From the NCBI GenBank assembly GCA_028687915.1, contig JAQTZF010000001.1:496001-560000 (forward strand): a DNA stretch of 64,000 nt. The letters run 5' to 3'. Position 1 is the stretch's first letter. The number at the start of each line of letters is the position of its first letter. Shown here one piece after another: positions 17,997 through 27,536 of this stretch. The translations under genes and the position numbers were made by a program. Origin of the DNA: Candidatus Daviesbacteria bacterium. Its GTDB lineage: Bacteria > Patescibacteria > Microgenomatia > Daviesbacterales > UBA10151. Below the pieces are notes generated by a model. That model was not told the DNA's origin and did not search any database. It worked only from the letters and a program-made list of their open reading frames with translations.

Positions 17997-18026
17997 TTGT
18001 TACTGCATAGAATGATACCGTATAAT
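17997..18026 (+). promoter_or_regulatory. sigma-70-like promoter
   Basis: TTGTTA at 17997-18002 and a perfect TATAAT at 18021-18026 are separated by 18 bases. The likely start of transcription is only about 5 bases before the ATG at 18038, so the message would be almost leaderless. Confidence 0.5.
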
Positions 18027-18037
18027 TTGAAAATAAA

Positions 18038-19021
18038 ATGTTGCTAAAACTAATTAAAAAAAGTCTTGCAAGAGCTATGAGTTTCTCCATCCTTATAAAA
18101 GTGAGGAAAAAGATATTATCCAGGCTGGTTGTTTTAACTATTAATTCATTCAAAATTAAAGATGCTCATTTTACACATTTTGATTTATTCGAATATTGGC
18201 AGAAGAACGGTTTCTTTATTCTCCCTAATAATTTTTATCAACCAGTTCCAGATACATCTTTAATTAATATCAAGAAATTAGAAAAGGTTCAGTCTTTAGA
18301 TGGAATAAATATTAATGAAACTAAACAACTATCATTACTGCAAAATTTTTCTAAGTTCAAAGATGAATATCTAAAAATTCCTTATATAGGTGAATCACAA
18401 GGTCATATTTTTTATTTTAATAATTTAGCTTTTGATGGGGTAGATGCTCTTGTATATTATTGTATGATTCGGCATTTTAACCCTAAGAATATAATAGAAG
18501 TAGGTTCTGGATGGTCAACTAAAATAGCAGCCCAAGCAGTTCTGCAAAATAGACAGGGTGAATTAGTAAGTATTGAACCTTACCCTCAACCATTTATGCA
18601 AAACTTATTTCCTGGCTTATCAAAAGTAATAGCAAAAAAGGTAGAAGAAAACGATATAAGTATATTTGAACAACTGAAAGAAAACGATATTTTATTTATT
18701 GATTCTTCACATACTGTCAAAACTGGTGGTGATGTAAACTATTTATTTTTAGAAGTACTTCCAAGACTTAAGAAGGGTGTAATTATTCATATTCATGACA
18801 TCTTTTTCCCTTTTGATTATCCAAAAGACTGGATTTTAAAAGAACATAGATTGTGGGCAGAACAATATTTATTACAGGCATTCTTAATGTTCAATGATAC
18901 TTTTGAAGTTATTTATTCAAATAGCTTTATGGGTTATAAACATTCAAAAAAGGTAAAGAATATTTTTTCTAATTCTCCTTTTTATAAAGGTGGATCCATT
19001 TGGATACAAAAAATAAGATAG
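18038..19021 (+). CDS. class I SAM-dependent methyltransferase (Methyltransf_24-like)
   Basis: A 327-residue protein. Residues 1-145 are an N-terminal region of unknown role with a basic, amphipathic start. The methyltransferase core follows, with motif I IIEVGSGWSTK at 152-162, VSIEP as the strand-2 acidic end, and DILFIDSSHTVKTGGDV followed by GVIIHIHDIFFP, the pattern seen in Methyltransf_24 proteins where the D/H residues could bind a metal. It is a single-gene unit behind a good promoter. Its stop directly abuts the stop of the convergent GT-C gene with no gap. Substrate unknown. Confidence 0.8.
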   Translation: MLLKLIKKSLARAMSFSILIKVRKKILSRLVVLTINSFKIKDAHFTHFDLFEYWQKNGFFILPNNFYQPVPDTSLINIKKLEKVQSLDGININETKQLSLLQNFSKFKDEYLKIPYIGESQGHIFYFNNLAFDGVDALVYYCMIRHFNPKNIIEVGSGWSTKIAAQAVLQNRQGELVSIEPYPQPFMQNLFPGLSKVIAKKVEENDISIFEQLKENDILFIDSSHTVKTGGDVNYLFLEVLPRLKKGVIIHIHDIFFPFDYPKDWILKEHRLWAEQYLLQAFLMFNDTFEVIYSNSFMGYKHSKKVKNIFSNSPFYKGGSIWIQKIR

Positions 19022-21112
19022 TTAGGATAATTTCTTTTGCATAGAATATAATTTCCTTCCAGTAAGCAAGACCACACTAGTGTTTATTATAAAAGCTGCT
19101 AAAAATAATTGCTTTGGAAAATCCCAATAATACATCGCTTTTATCCACCAAAAATCTGGTACTCTTTCAAAGATTTGGGTATGAATATGCCATGTTTTCC
19201 AAAGGTCCTGGTTAGTTCCTCCGTAATTTTGGTACGGTTTTCCAGTCATTTTAGGTCCAAGTGGGGATACATAGGGAACATCTAAACTCTCCAAATTTAC
19301 AGGGAGATTATTAATACTATAGCTAATTAATCCTAATATTTGAGTATGTTTTTTGACTATGGTAGGGTCTTTGAATTGAACCTTAATTACCAATTGGTTA
19401 TCGGTAGGTTTTAGGTATTCTTTTTTAATTGGTATTTCTATCAACTTCCTTTCCTTTAGTATTAAAGTTTCAGGTTTAGTTAGTAATGGGTAGTTATTCA
19501 GTAAAAATTCTATGTGAGCAGAAGAGCTTGAGTCTCCAACAGGATGGTTAATAACACCAAAAGCCATTTTTTGAATAGGATTATCTAATTTATCATCAAA
19601 AGATATATACCCGCTTTCTTCGATAACTCTCCATCTTTCCCGACCAACATTAAAAGGAAAATCAATACCATCGTAGAATCTAACATTAAAAAGGCCATGA
19701 TCTAATGTCTTAGGAAAAGATCTGGTTATTTTAACTAAGTTTTTTGTTTGAATGTAAAGTGGGCTAAAACGAGGTATATAGTTGCTGTATATGGGAACTG
19801 CATATTCAACTCCATTTACAAAGAAACGGCTTTCTAGATTTTGATATTTGATTTGATAAGGCATGAAGATGCCCAAAAACTCTATATATAAACCAAAAAG
19901 TGCAAGCGGTAAAAATATTAATAGCCTATACTTATTAGAGATTGTTGAGTAAAGTTTAGCCACAATAAGCATGGCAAAAGGTATTAATACGCTTAAATAA
20001 CGTGGGCCCCAACTTGATTCTCCATGCCACATTTCTGCAAAATATTGATCAGCTTTTCTATATCCATATTGAGAGGAAAAGAAGAGAATATAAATTACTG
20101 ATAGGAGTAGAAAAATTATTAATTCTGGTTTTAGTTGAGGGCGAATTTTATGCCAGAAAATAAAAATGATTAGTACTAAAGGGGTATACAAAAAGAAGCT
20201 TCTCCCTGGACTAAATAATTGCCCCCAGAAGCCGTCAATAAAAACTTTAAAAGGCATAGTTGCTAAGATATCAGTAATATAAGTTGAGTAAAAAGCTGCT
20301 GTAACCATATTTACGGTGGGTTCCGCGCGTGTGGTTTCAAACCATACATAAGTGTAGATAAAGGGGGATACACCTATTAGAAAGGCTAGTAGGTCTCTGG
20401 TTATAATCTTTAATGAGTTTAGTTTTGGTTTTACCAACATCAGGTAATAAAGCAGAAGTAATGGTGCTGATAATATAAAAGTTTGGTTATATGCGAGAAT
20501 GACTATTCCATAAGAAATAGCTGAAAAAAATAAGAAAATAGGTTTGCGTGATAAAGAATATTTTTTTACTAAGAAGAAGGATAGTATAAGAAAAGTAATA
20601 AACATCATATGAGCTACACTATGTTTGCTATAAACTAATAAGTTTGTGGTAAACAATGAAACAATACTCATGAACAAAGCTGGTTTTGGTTTAATCTTTA
20701 AGGCTAGAAAATAAAGAAAAAGTACTACTCCTAAAATAGCAGCAAAGAAAGAGTTGGTGAAACTTGCCAATAAAAAGATGAGCCAGTCTGATTCTAGGGG
20801 AAAATGAACAGGAGGAGCAACATTGTAGTATTTATATACCATGTCTGTGATTGCAACTGCTGGTAAATAAGCCAGAGAAAATCCTAGTCCTGTTGGACTG
20901 TAGGTTTTTCCATCTCTTCCAATATAGGTGCTCATATGGATATTCTTATCCAAGTTAAACTCATATAGCGGGCCTGTAGGTTCTCCTTTATAATAAATAT
21001 TACGTGCAACAGCTAGATATTGAAGTCCGTCCTGAGAATCTATCACGCCAGACGATAGAAAAACAAAAGTTGAGCAAAGAAATAGAAAATAGTAAATTAT
21101 CAGTCTTTTCAT
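19022..21112 (-). CDS. GT-C type membrane glycosyltransferase-like protein
   Basis: A 696-residue protein with about 12 transmembrane segments in the first 430 residues and a C-terminal extracytoplasmic beta-rich domain of roughly 230 residues, ending in one more hydrophobic segment. The first outer loop holds DSQDGLQY at 25-32, matching the acidic loop-1 motif of ArnT/PMT-type GT-C enzymes that use polyprenyl-phosphate sugars. Such enzymes act outside the membrane. The C-terminal domain could bind the acceptor glycan. It is transcribed alone on the minus strand, divergent from a GT2 gene. Confidence 0.72.
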   Translation of the reverse strand: MKRLIIYYFLFLCSTFVFLSSGVIDSQDGLQYLAVARNIYYKGEPTGPLYEFNLDKNIHMSTYIGRDGKTYSPTGLGFSLAYLPAVAITDMVYKYYNVAPPVHFPLESDWLIFLLASFTNSFFAAILGVVLFLYFLALKIKPKPALFMSIVSLFTTNLLVYSKHSVAHMMFITFLILSFFLVKKYSLSRKPIFLFFSAISYGIVILAYNQTFILSAPLLLLYYLMLVKPKLNSLKIITRDLLAFLIGVSPFIYTYVWFETTRAEPTVNMVTAAFYSTYITDILATMPFKVFIDGFWGQLFSPGRSFFLYTPLVLIIFIFWHKIRPQLKPELIIFLLLSVIYILFFSSQYGYRKADQYFAEMWHGESSWGPRYLSVLIPFAMLIVAKLYSTISNKYRLLIFLPLALFGLYIEFLGIFMPYQIKYQNLESRFFVNGVEYAVPIYSNYIPRFSPLYIQTKNLVKITRSFPKTLDHGLFNVRFYDGIDFPFNVGRERWRVIEESGYISFDDKLDNPIQKMAFGVINHPVGDSSSSAHIEFLLNNYPLLTKPETLILKERKLIEIPIKKEYLKPTDNQLVIKVQFKDPTIVKKHTQILGLISYSINNLPVNLESLDVPYVSPLGPKMTGKPYQNYGGTNQDLWKTWHIHTQIFERVPDFWWIKAMYYWDFPKQLFLAAFIINTSVVLLTGRKLYSMQKKLS

Positions 21113-21120
21113 AAGCTTGA

Positions 21121-21142
21121 TGATAGCATACTATCAATTGAT
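21121..21142. promoter_or_regulatory. overlapping inverted repeats in a divergent gap
   Basis: TGATAG and CTATCA form a 6-base stem around CATA at 21121-21136, and ATCAATTGAT at 21133-21142 is a second perfect palindrome that overlaps it. They lie between the divergent GT-C and GT2 genes and could be an operator. I see no clear promoter hexamers with good spacing, so the call is weak. Confidence 0.25.
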
Positions 21143-21198
21143 AAGTAATTATTGTAGGATCAGATGTATTCGAAGCAGAGAAATAACTACTAACATAT

Positions 21199-22167
21199 AT
21201 GAATAGCAAGAATGATCTAAGTTTAATAATTCATACTAAAAACGAAGAGGCAAATATAAAAGAATGTATTATGTCTGCTCGTAGTATTGCAAGTGAGATA
21301 ATTGTTGTTGACATGCAAAGTGTAGATAAGACAGCCATCCTGGCTAAAGAACTTGAAGCCAAGGTTTATTTAGTACCAGACCATAATTATGCAGATCCTG
21401 TACGAAATTATGCAATAAGCAAGGCTACAAAAAAATGGATTTTAATATTGGATGCAGATGAAAGAATTTCTGAAAAGTTAAGCAAGCAAATTGAGCAGAT
21501 TATTTTAGCTGATGAGTATGATGTCGTCGCTTTTCCTCGAAAGAATATTCACTTTGGACAATGGATTAAACATACTGCTTGGTGGCCTGACTATCAGCAT
21601 AGGCTATTTAAGAAAGGATTTGTTAAGTGTCCGGATGTAATCCATAAAAGGTACAAAATTAAGGGTAGGATATTAGAATTACCACCAGAAGAAGAGAACT
21701 CTATTCTTCATTATCAAACTAAAAACAGTAGTGATTTGGTATCTAAAATTGACCGATACACGTCTTTGGAAAAATATTTTGAAAATGAAGGAAAATTTTC
21801 TTTTGATGATGTTTTAAACTATATGGATAGAGAGTTTCAATGGAGATTTTTTGAAGAAAAAGGATATTTAGATGGCATGAGAGGGTTTGTTTTGAGTAAA
21901 TTTATGGAATATTATCGTTTTTTAGTCTTTGTAAAGTATTGGGAGAAACACAACTATCCTGAAGTGTGTAGTCCTACACAACTGAAAGACATTGTACAGC
22001 AAAGAAAGCAGCATCTATCTGGTAAAGGCGAACTGTCATTAATAGAGAAAGACCATTTAAATAAGATAATTAACTCTAAGTTTTATAAATTATGGAGAAT
22101 TTATTGTAATAATAAAGATATGATTTTAAATATAATAAAATGTTTAAATGGTAAAAAAAATTCATGA
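21199..22167 (+). CDS. GT2 family glycosyltransferase (WaaE/KdtX-like)
   Basis: A 322-residue GT-A fold glycosyltransferase. The N-terminal LSLIIHTKNEE is at 7-17, EIIVVDMQS at 33-41, and the metal-binding DAD at 85-87 lies in ILILDADER; the ADPVRNYAISKA segment is typical of WaaE-like enzymes that add a sugar to a lipid-linked core. Its last 30 residues (292-304 and beyond) carry a SKFYKLWRIYCN tail encoded by DNA almost identical to the end of the methyltransferase at 33744. It overlaps the next GT2 gene by four bases, so the two form an operon with the GT4 gene that follows. Confidence 0.87.
   Translation: MNSKNDLSLIIHTKNEEANIKECIMSARSIASEIIVVDMQSVDKTAILAKELEAKVYLVPDHNYADPVRNYAISKATKKWILILDADERISEKLSKQIEQIILADEYDVVAFPRKNIHFGQWIKHTAWWPDYQHRLFKKGFVKCPDVIHKRYKIKGRILELPPEEENSILHYQTKNSSDLVSKIDRYTSLEKYFENEGKFSFDDVLNYMDREFQWRFFEEKGYLDGMRGFVLSKFMEYYRFLVFVKYWEKHNYPEVCSPTQLKDIVQQRKQHLSGKGELSLIEKDHLNKIINSKFYKLWRIYCNNKDMILNIIKCLNGKKNS
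22073..22109 (+). repeat. 37-base direct repeat, copy 1 (3' end of a GT2 gene)
   Basis: These 37 bases match 34453-34489 with a single mismatch; the last 29 are identical. Both copies are in the same reading frame, encode SKFYKLWRIYCN and lie about 20 codons before the stop of otherwise unrelated genes. Confidence 0.9.
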
Positions 22168-23618
22168 AAAATTCAATTCCTTATTGTTCGGTTATTGTTC
22201 TAAACTATTTTGGAGAAAAAGTAATTGATAGTACTATAAAATCGTTACTTGCCCTTGATTATTCAAAAGATAGCTTTGAAATTATAATCGTTGATAATAA
22301 TTCTTCTGACAAAAGTCGTGAAATAATTTTGAACTATACAAAAAAATACAATAATATTAAACATCTATTTCTGGATAAAAATTTAGGTTTTGCTGGAGGA
22401 AATAATGAGGGAATAAAGATTGCCAAAGGGGAATATGTAGCTTTGTTAAATAATGATTGTGTAGTTAATAAATCATGGTTACATGAGTTAGTAAAAACTG
22501 CAGAAAAAAATCCAAATATTTTCGCTGTTACCTCTAAGGTAGTACTTTATCCCAAATATTATTATTTAGAGTTTGGTTATGATAATAGGTTGTTCTTAAC
22601 TCATGCTTATTTAAGCAACTCCCATCTTTCTAATTTAGAAAAGAGTAATAAATTAAAGTTAGATGTTAGTAATAAAGATTCTTTTTATATTTTAGAGACC
22701 CCGTTTTCTCCAGAAGATAAAGTGATCTCCGTAGAACTAACCTTTGAAATAAATTCTCAAAGTAGGCTTAAATCGTATGATGAATTGTTTTACGTACTAA
22801 AAGATGCCCATCTATTTAAAAAGCCGGTTCTATTAATAATGGATAATCGCATTGTTATTCAATTTGATTTTGATGTTAGTAAAGTTAACAAGAATAATGC
22901 ATTTGAGAAAATTCAAAATGCTGGAATTGTAGTGTTTCAAGATGGTTCGGGTCGTGATATTGGTGCAAAGATTTTCGAGCAGACTCAATACTATGAATTT
23001 GATTTTGGCCAATATGAGAAAGAGCGCCAAGTTTATGCTGCTTGCGGTGCAGCGGTTTTATATAATAAGAGGATCCTAGATATAATTAGCTATTTAGATG
23101 ATTCTTTTTTTATGTATTATGAGGATGTGGAAATATCTGAAAGAGCTAGGCTTAATGGTTATGACATTTACTATGCTCCCAAGGCTGTGGTTAGACATTT
23201 GCATGCGTTCTCTAGTAAAGAATGGTCGAATTTTTTTATATACCAAGCTGAAAAAGGAAGATTACTACATGTTTTTTTTAATTTCCCACTGCGAATCTTT
23301 ATAAAAGAATATATAAAAATGATTTTAAGAATAACTGAAGTGGGGTTAAGGGTCATAAAAGGTTTAGCAGATCACCAAAGGACTATGAGGTTCGTAAAAA
23401 GTACTATTGCCTACTTTCGAGGTTCTGTAAGTAACGAAGGGAGAAGACGTACTGATTTGGGGAAGGTAATTCAATATATTAAAGTTGTATTCTACTTTCT
23501 GTTTTGTCTACCTGTATTAATAACGAAAAGAATAAGGAAGAATAAAAGCATCTCCCAACAGATGATAGAAAAAAATTATAGCAGTATCTTAAAAGGAAGG
23601 TGGTATTTTAACCGATGA
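22164..23618 (+). CDS. GT2 family glycosyltransferase with an inserted domain
   Basis: A 484-residue rhamnosyltransferase-like GT2 enzyme. The GT-A half shows VIVLNYFGEK at 10-19, IIVDNNSSD at 41-49, LGFAGGNNEG at 74-83 and the metal motif NND at 96-98. The acceptor half resumes with QNAGIVVFQDGSG at 251-263, then ACGAAVLY and FFMYYEDVE at 315-323. Between residues about 131 and 247 there is an extra segment that is absent from ordinary members, where the strand KVVLYP normally runs directly into IQNAG. The insert looks beta-rich. The C-terminal 130 residues contain amphipathic and hydrophobic helices likely to rest on the membrane. It overlaps the flanking genes by four bases each. Confidence 0.85.
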   Translation: MKNSIPYCSVIVLNYFGEKVIDSTIKSLLALDYSKDSFEIIIVDNNSSDKSREIILNYTKKYNNIKHLFLDKNLGFAGGNNEGIKIAKGEYVALLNNDCVVNKSWLHELVKTAEKNPNIFAVTSKVVLYPKYYYLEFGYDNRLFLTHAYLSNSHLSNLEKSNKLKLDVSNKDSFYILETPFSPEDKVISVELTFEINSQSRLKSYDELFYVLKDAHLFKKPVLLIMDNRIVIQFDFDVSKVNKNNAFEKIQNAGIVVFQDGSGRDIGAKIFEQTQYYEFDFGQYEKERQVYAACGAAVLYNKRILDIISYLDDSFFMYYEDVEISERARLNGYDIYYAPKAVVRHLHAFSSKEWSNFFIYQAEKGRLLHVFFNFPLRIFIKEYIKMILRITEVGLRVIKGLADHQRTMRFVKSTIAYFRGSVSNEGRRRTDLGKVIQYIKVVFYFLFCLPVLITKRIRKNKSISQQMIEKNYSSILKGRWYFNR

Positions 23619-25183
23619 AAAGAACGGCAGTGGTATATGATAAATGGCTCAGGTCTTTAGGAGGTGGAGAGGTTGTGGCTTGTAGTATTGCAAAGATTTT
23701 AGTTGATGAAGGTTATGATGTGACTTTCATTGCAGGGAAAAATGTTGATAAAGAAGTTATTAGAAAAAAGCTAAACATAGATCTATCAGGGGTAAATTTG
23801 GTTGAGGTGTGGTCAGACGAGGCCAAGATAAAAAAACTTTCTAAAGGTAAGGATCTTTTTATAAATACTTCTTTTATTGATTATACTTACGGTTGTGCAA
23901 AAAGAAATATTTATTATACCCACTTTCCAAAAGAACCATATAGTACTTTTACAGAGATGTTGTTTACTAGGCTGATGTTTCCTCTGCTGGTTAAGTTTAT
24001 CAATTCGGTCGAAATGATGAACGATTTAGAGATTACAACAATCATGAATAATGAACCAGCCTACTTACTTCAAGACACTAATCGAGTTGCAATCTCTTAT
24101 TTAGAGGAAAATAAATCTCAAGTAATAGAGTTTTCATTATTTTTAGAAAGCTTCACACAATCTCTTGTAGAGGCAATAAAAATAGGCTTTGATGAAGCTA
24201 AAATACTGGAAATGAAATCTTATGTTAATCATCATCGTAATCAAATAAATTTTCAAATTACGATTCAGCCATTAAGCTCTACTACCTATTTGGTAATAGA
24301 AATATTAAGGTCAAAGGCTGTAGAAAAAGACGCTAATGTATTCTTGCTTTATCCTAAGACTAGAGTGCGTAGTATTTATGAACCATTAATTAATGCTATA
24401 TACCATAAAGTAAATAATAAGTTTAGGGCAGGTGTATTCTCTAATCCGTTAGAACGGCTTAAAAGTTATCAAACGATTATAGCTAATTCTTTGTTTACAC
24501 AAAAATGGATTATGAATTATTGGAAGAGAGAATCGGTTGTGGTTTATCCACCAGTAGAGCTGTTATGTGATAAATATAAAATGGATAATTTAAATAAGAA
24601 AAAATGGATATGTTCTGTGGGTCGATTCTTTACATTGGGACATGGCAAAAAACAGGAAATTTTAATTAAAGCCTTTAAAGAATTTTATAATTCGGGACAT
24701 AAAGATTGGCAGCTTCATCTGGTTGGTGGCGTTGGAAGTGAGGTCGGTAATATTGAATTAATAGCCCATTTAAAAAAAGAGTCCGAAGGATACCCCGTAT
24801 TCTTTCACCTAAATGTTTCCCGTAAAGAAGTGGAAGAAATTTATATCCAATCTAAAATCTACTGGCATGCAACTGGGTATAGAGAAAATGAAAGTTTTCA
24901 TCCAATCAAGTTTGAGCATTTTGGAATAGCACCAATAGAAGCAATAAGTGCTGGTTGCGTGCCTGTTTTATATAATGGAGGTGGATTAAGGGAAATAATT
25001 AGTGTGACCGGCTTACAAGAAAGATTGCATTTATTTAGCTCTATAAATCAACTAGTTAATAATACAACTGAAATACTTAAGCAGGATATATCTTCAACTG
25101 AATGGGAATTAATTTTGGAAACATTGAGAAATAATTTTTCATATAATGCTTTCAGGAATAAATTTATGGCTTTAATAAAATAA
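23615..25183 (+). CDS. GT4 family glycosyltransferase (ALG11-like) with an inserted domain
   Basis: A 522-residue GT-B retaining glycosyltransferase. The N-terminus has the LGGGEVVACSIA loop at 15-26. The donor half shows VVYPPVE near 309-315, SVGRFFTLGHGKKQE at 334-348 and a C-terminal block HFGIAPIEAISAG with the key glutamate, similar to the ALG11/mannosyltransferase group. Residues about 133-270 contain an extra segment between the two acceptor-domain parts, which resume at SNPLERLKSYQTIIANS. This makes the protein over 100 residues longer than typical. The preceding GT2 gene has an insert of similar size, which is unusual. The start overlaps the previous stop (ATGA). Confidence 0.84.
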   Translation: MKRTAVVYDKWLRSLGGGEVVACSIAKILVDEGYDVTFIAGKNVDKEVIRKKLNIDLSGVNLVEVWSDEAKIKKLSKGKDLFINTSFIDYTYGCAKRNIYYTHFPKEPYSTFTEMLFTRLMFPLLVKFINSVEMMNDLEITTIMNNEPAYLLQDTNRVAISYLEENKSQVIEFSLFLESFTQSLVEAIKIGFDEAKILEMKSYVNHHRNQINFQITIQPLSSTTYLVIEILRSKAVEKDANVFLLYPKTRVRSIYEPLINAIYHKVNNKFRAGVFSNPLERLKSYQTIIANSLFTQKWIMNYWKRESVVVYPPVELLCDKYKMDNLNKKKWICSVGRFFTLGHGKKQEILIKAFKEFYNSGHKDWQLHLVGGVGSEVGNIELIAHLKKESEGYPVFFHLNVSRKEVEEIYIQSKIYWHATGYRENESFHPIKFEHFGIAPIEAISAGCVPVLYNGGGLREIISVTGLQERLHLFSSINQLVNNTTEILKQDISSTEWELILETLRNNFSYNAFRNKFMALIK

Positions 25184-25186
25184 GGC

Positions 25187-26917
25187 TTACTTCTTCAAGT
25201 TAGATTCAAATATAAACATTTCATTATCTAGTCTTTTTATGCCTGATTTTGTGGATAGTTTCTCAATAAACGAGGGTAACTGTGCGTAAACCTCTCTTGG
25301 CAGTTGGTCTTCATTAAATTTTACAACATCTGTTTTAGAATTAGTCAACGCGTCAATGAACATCTCTACATTATTATCAATTATAGCTGTATATAGATTA
25401 TAGGATAAAGTATATAAATGGGGCATATCATAACTACTATAACCATTGATGAGGTAACATTGGTGGTAGGTAGAGGCTAATTGAACTTTACTAATATAAT
25501 TTAAACCCGAAACGATATCCGGATAAGCGTTTAGGTGAGTAACGGGAATTTCAAGCACTGCTAACTTTTTTGATGAACATAAATCTTTAAGGGTAATGTA
25601 ATGGTTGTTGATATAAGTTTCTGAATGAGTAGTTATTCCAACTGGAACGTATTCAAGGAAAAATATTACTAAAAGAGCTATAAAAAGTAAACGTGAGTCA
25701 ATCTTTGCTTGGAGCTTTTTAATGCCCAGAAGCGCAAAGTAAATTATACCGATGGTAAATATAAAGTACCAACGGCTGGGAGCTCTGATCTCTTGGACTA
25801 GAGGAATAATTCTTAATAATAGATCATATGGTGTTGGGATGTAGGCGTATACGCCGTTAAAATTTAATCGTGGTCCGAGAGAAAACAAGAATCCAAAAAA
25901 TAACAAGCTTGTAAAGAGTAATTGCTCTTTATTGATGTCGAAACGAAAAATAAGTTTATTCTGAACTTTTTTGATATCGAAAAAACTATATAAAAAAAGC
26001 AAAAAGATAAGTAATCCTGGAAATGATGACTGTCCACCTGAAACATTCTTATTGAAGCTGTTCCATTTATTTGCTATCTCTGATGTGTGGATAATAGAAT
26101 CAATACGTGAAGTAAAAATATAGTCTGTTAAATGGGCAGAATAAGTTACATTTTCAGAAAGACTGTGGTGAATATTGTATGCTTTTTTAGTATCAACATA
26201 ATTTTTTATAAAATATCCATTTAGAATAATAAAAACTAAAAACACAATTCCTATGTTGCGTAAGTTTTGAAAACGGTAATTTTTTGATGTGATAAATTCA
26301 ATAAAATAGAGCAGCGCAATGGTAAATATTAAATAAAATGAAAGGTAGACGCTTCCGAGGAATTGAATCGCTAGAAAAATTCCAGCAAGAGTTAAATTCC
26401 TAATACTATGATTTTCCTGGGATTTTAAAATGAAAAAGAGTGAGAAAAAGAACGGCCAAATGAATATCATTTGAAAGTGAGAAAATTCAAGCATCTGAGC
26501 AGGGGAGAAAATAGTAAACAAACTCCCAAAAAAAGCAATGAAACTGTTTTTAAATAGTTTCCTCCAAAATAAATATGTTGAAAGGTAATTTAATATTAGG
26601 ACGATGAAGAATGTAATATTAAAAGATAGAATTAAATTTTTAGTTACTAGGTAGAATGGTAACTCTAATAATGCTTGAGGTATAAAAGAATCTGCAAACA
26701 AAAGAGTGTTTTTATTAGGATAGAATGCATTCGTATCAAAATAATTATTAAAATTTAGGGTGGAGATTTTTGAAACATTGTGAAAGATCATCCAATTGAT
26801 AGTCGGATAATCTCTCCAATCAAGTAAGTTTGTTGACAGATTAAAAAGGAGAGATCGGAATACGAAAGTTATGATAGTGAGGTATATTAGAAAATATATA
26901 AGAAAAGATTTTTTCAT
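25187..26917 (-). CDS. multi-pass membrane protein, GT-C glycosyltransferase-like
   Basis: A 576-residue protein with about ten transmembrane helices in the first 420 residues and a C-terminal soluble part of about 150 residues. An aspartate-containing first outer loop (LDWRDYPTINW at 32-42) followed by FDTNAFYP resembles the loop-1 region of GT-C enzymes, though similarity to a named family is weak. It is the last gene of a minus-strand run from 30118 and converges on the GT4 gene with a 3-base gap. A glycosyltransferase role using lipid-linked sugars is inferred. Confidence 0.62.
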   Translation of the reverse strand: MKKSFLIYFLIYLTIITFVFRSLLFNLSTNLLDWRDYPTINWMIFHNVSKISTLNFNNYFDTNAFYPNKNTLLFADSFIPQALLELPFYLVTKNLILSFNITFFIVLILNYLSTYLFWRKLFKNSFIAFFGSLFTIFSPAQMLEFSHFQMIFIWPFFFSLFFILKSQENHSIRNLTLAGIFLAIQFLGSVYLSFYLIFTIALLYFIEFITSKNYRFQNLRNIGIVFLVFIILNGYFIKNYVDTKKAYNIHHSLSENVTYSAHLTDYIFTSRIDSIIHTSEIANKWNSFNKNVSGGQSSFPGLLIFLLFLYSFFDIKKVQNKLIFRFDINKEQLLFTSLLFFGFLFSLGPRLNFNGVYAYIPTPYDLLLRIIPLVQEIRAPSRWYFIFTIGIIYFALLGIKKLQAKIDSRLLFIALLVIFFLEYVPVGITTHSETYINNHYITLKDLCSSKKLAVLEIPVTHLNAYPDIVSGLNYISKVQLASTYHQCYLINGYSSYDMPHLYTLSYNLYTAIIDNNVEMFIDALTNSKTDVVKFNEDQLPREVYAQLPSFIEKLSTKSGIKRLDNEMFIFESNLKK

Positions 26918-26918
26918 G

Positions 26919-27536
26919 TTATTTCTTTAGCAACATTAATAAATGTATATTTCTACCAAAAATAAGATTGAATGGGTAGCTATATAGTGGTAGGTTGTTA
27001 TTCCATACAATAACTTTTAGTTTATTCTCTTTAATGATTCTTTTCCAGTCCTGTTCTCTTTGATAATTGTAAAGTAGCTTAACTCCATATGGCTTATTCC
27101 CTATCCAGTCCATGAATTTTAGTATAAAAAAATCAAACTTAGTATTAAATAAGTGGTCTTTAATTATAATATATCTTTTGCTTACTCTAGCAGCCTCTTT
27201 TAGTAATGAATCAATATCATTTGTATGATGTAAAACATCTATAATCATACAGAGATCTACAGAGTTGTCTTTGTAGGGAATCACCTTTCCATTAAAGTAT
27301 TTACATGGAATTAGGCATTTGTTCCGTTTTTGAACTTCAATTCCTTTGATTTCTACAGTCTGATGTTCTTGTTGAAGTACTGAGCTAATTAATCCATCTC
27401 CGCAGCCGATATCTAATATAGTTCTTACATCTTTTGGAAGAATTTTTCCTATACAAGACTCTAAAATCTTTATTCTTCTAGAATGAATCAATTTATTATG
27501 TATAAATTGAGTTATATATTTAAAATTATTAAACAT
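26919..27536 (-). CDS. class I SAM-dependent methyltransferase
   Basis: A 205-residue methyltransferase with motif I ILDIGCGDG at 40-48, the strand-2 acidic end KGIEVQKR about 20 residues on, and SVDLCMIIDVLHHT in the strand-4 region, typical of Methyltransf_11 proteins. The short C-terminus follows the usual WKRIIKENKLKV pattern. It is packed between a GT2 gene and a GT-C-like gene with gaps of 0-1 bases, so it is an operon member. Substrate unknown. Confidence 0.85.
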   Translation of the reverse strand: MFNNFKYITQFIHNKLIHSRRIKILESCIGKILPKDVRTILDIGCGDGLISSVLQQEHQTVEIKGIEVQKRNKCLIPCKYFNGKVIPYKDNSVDLCMIIDVLHHTNDIDSLLKEAARVSKRYIIIKDHLFNTKFDFFILKFMDWIGNKPYGVKLLYNYQREQDWKRIIKENKLKVIVWNNNLPLYSYPFNLIFGRNIHLLMLLKK

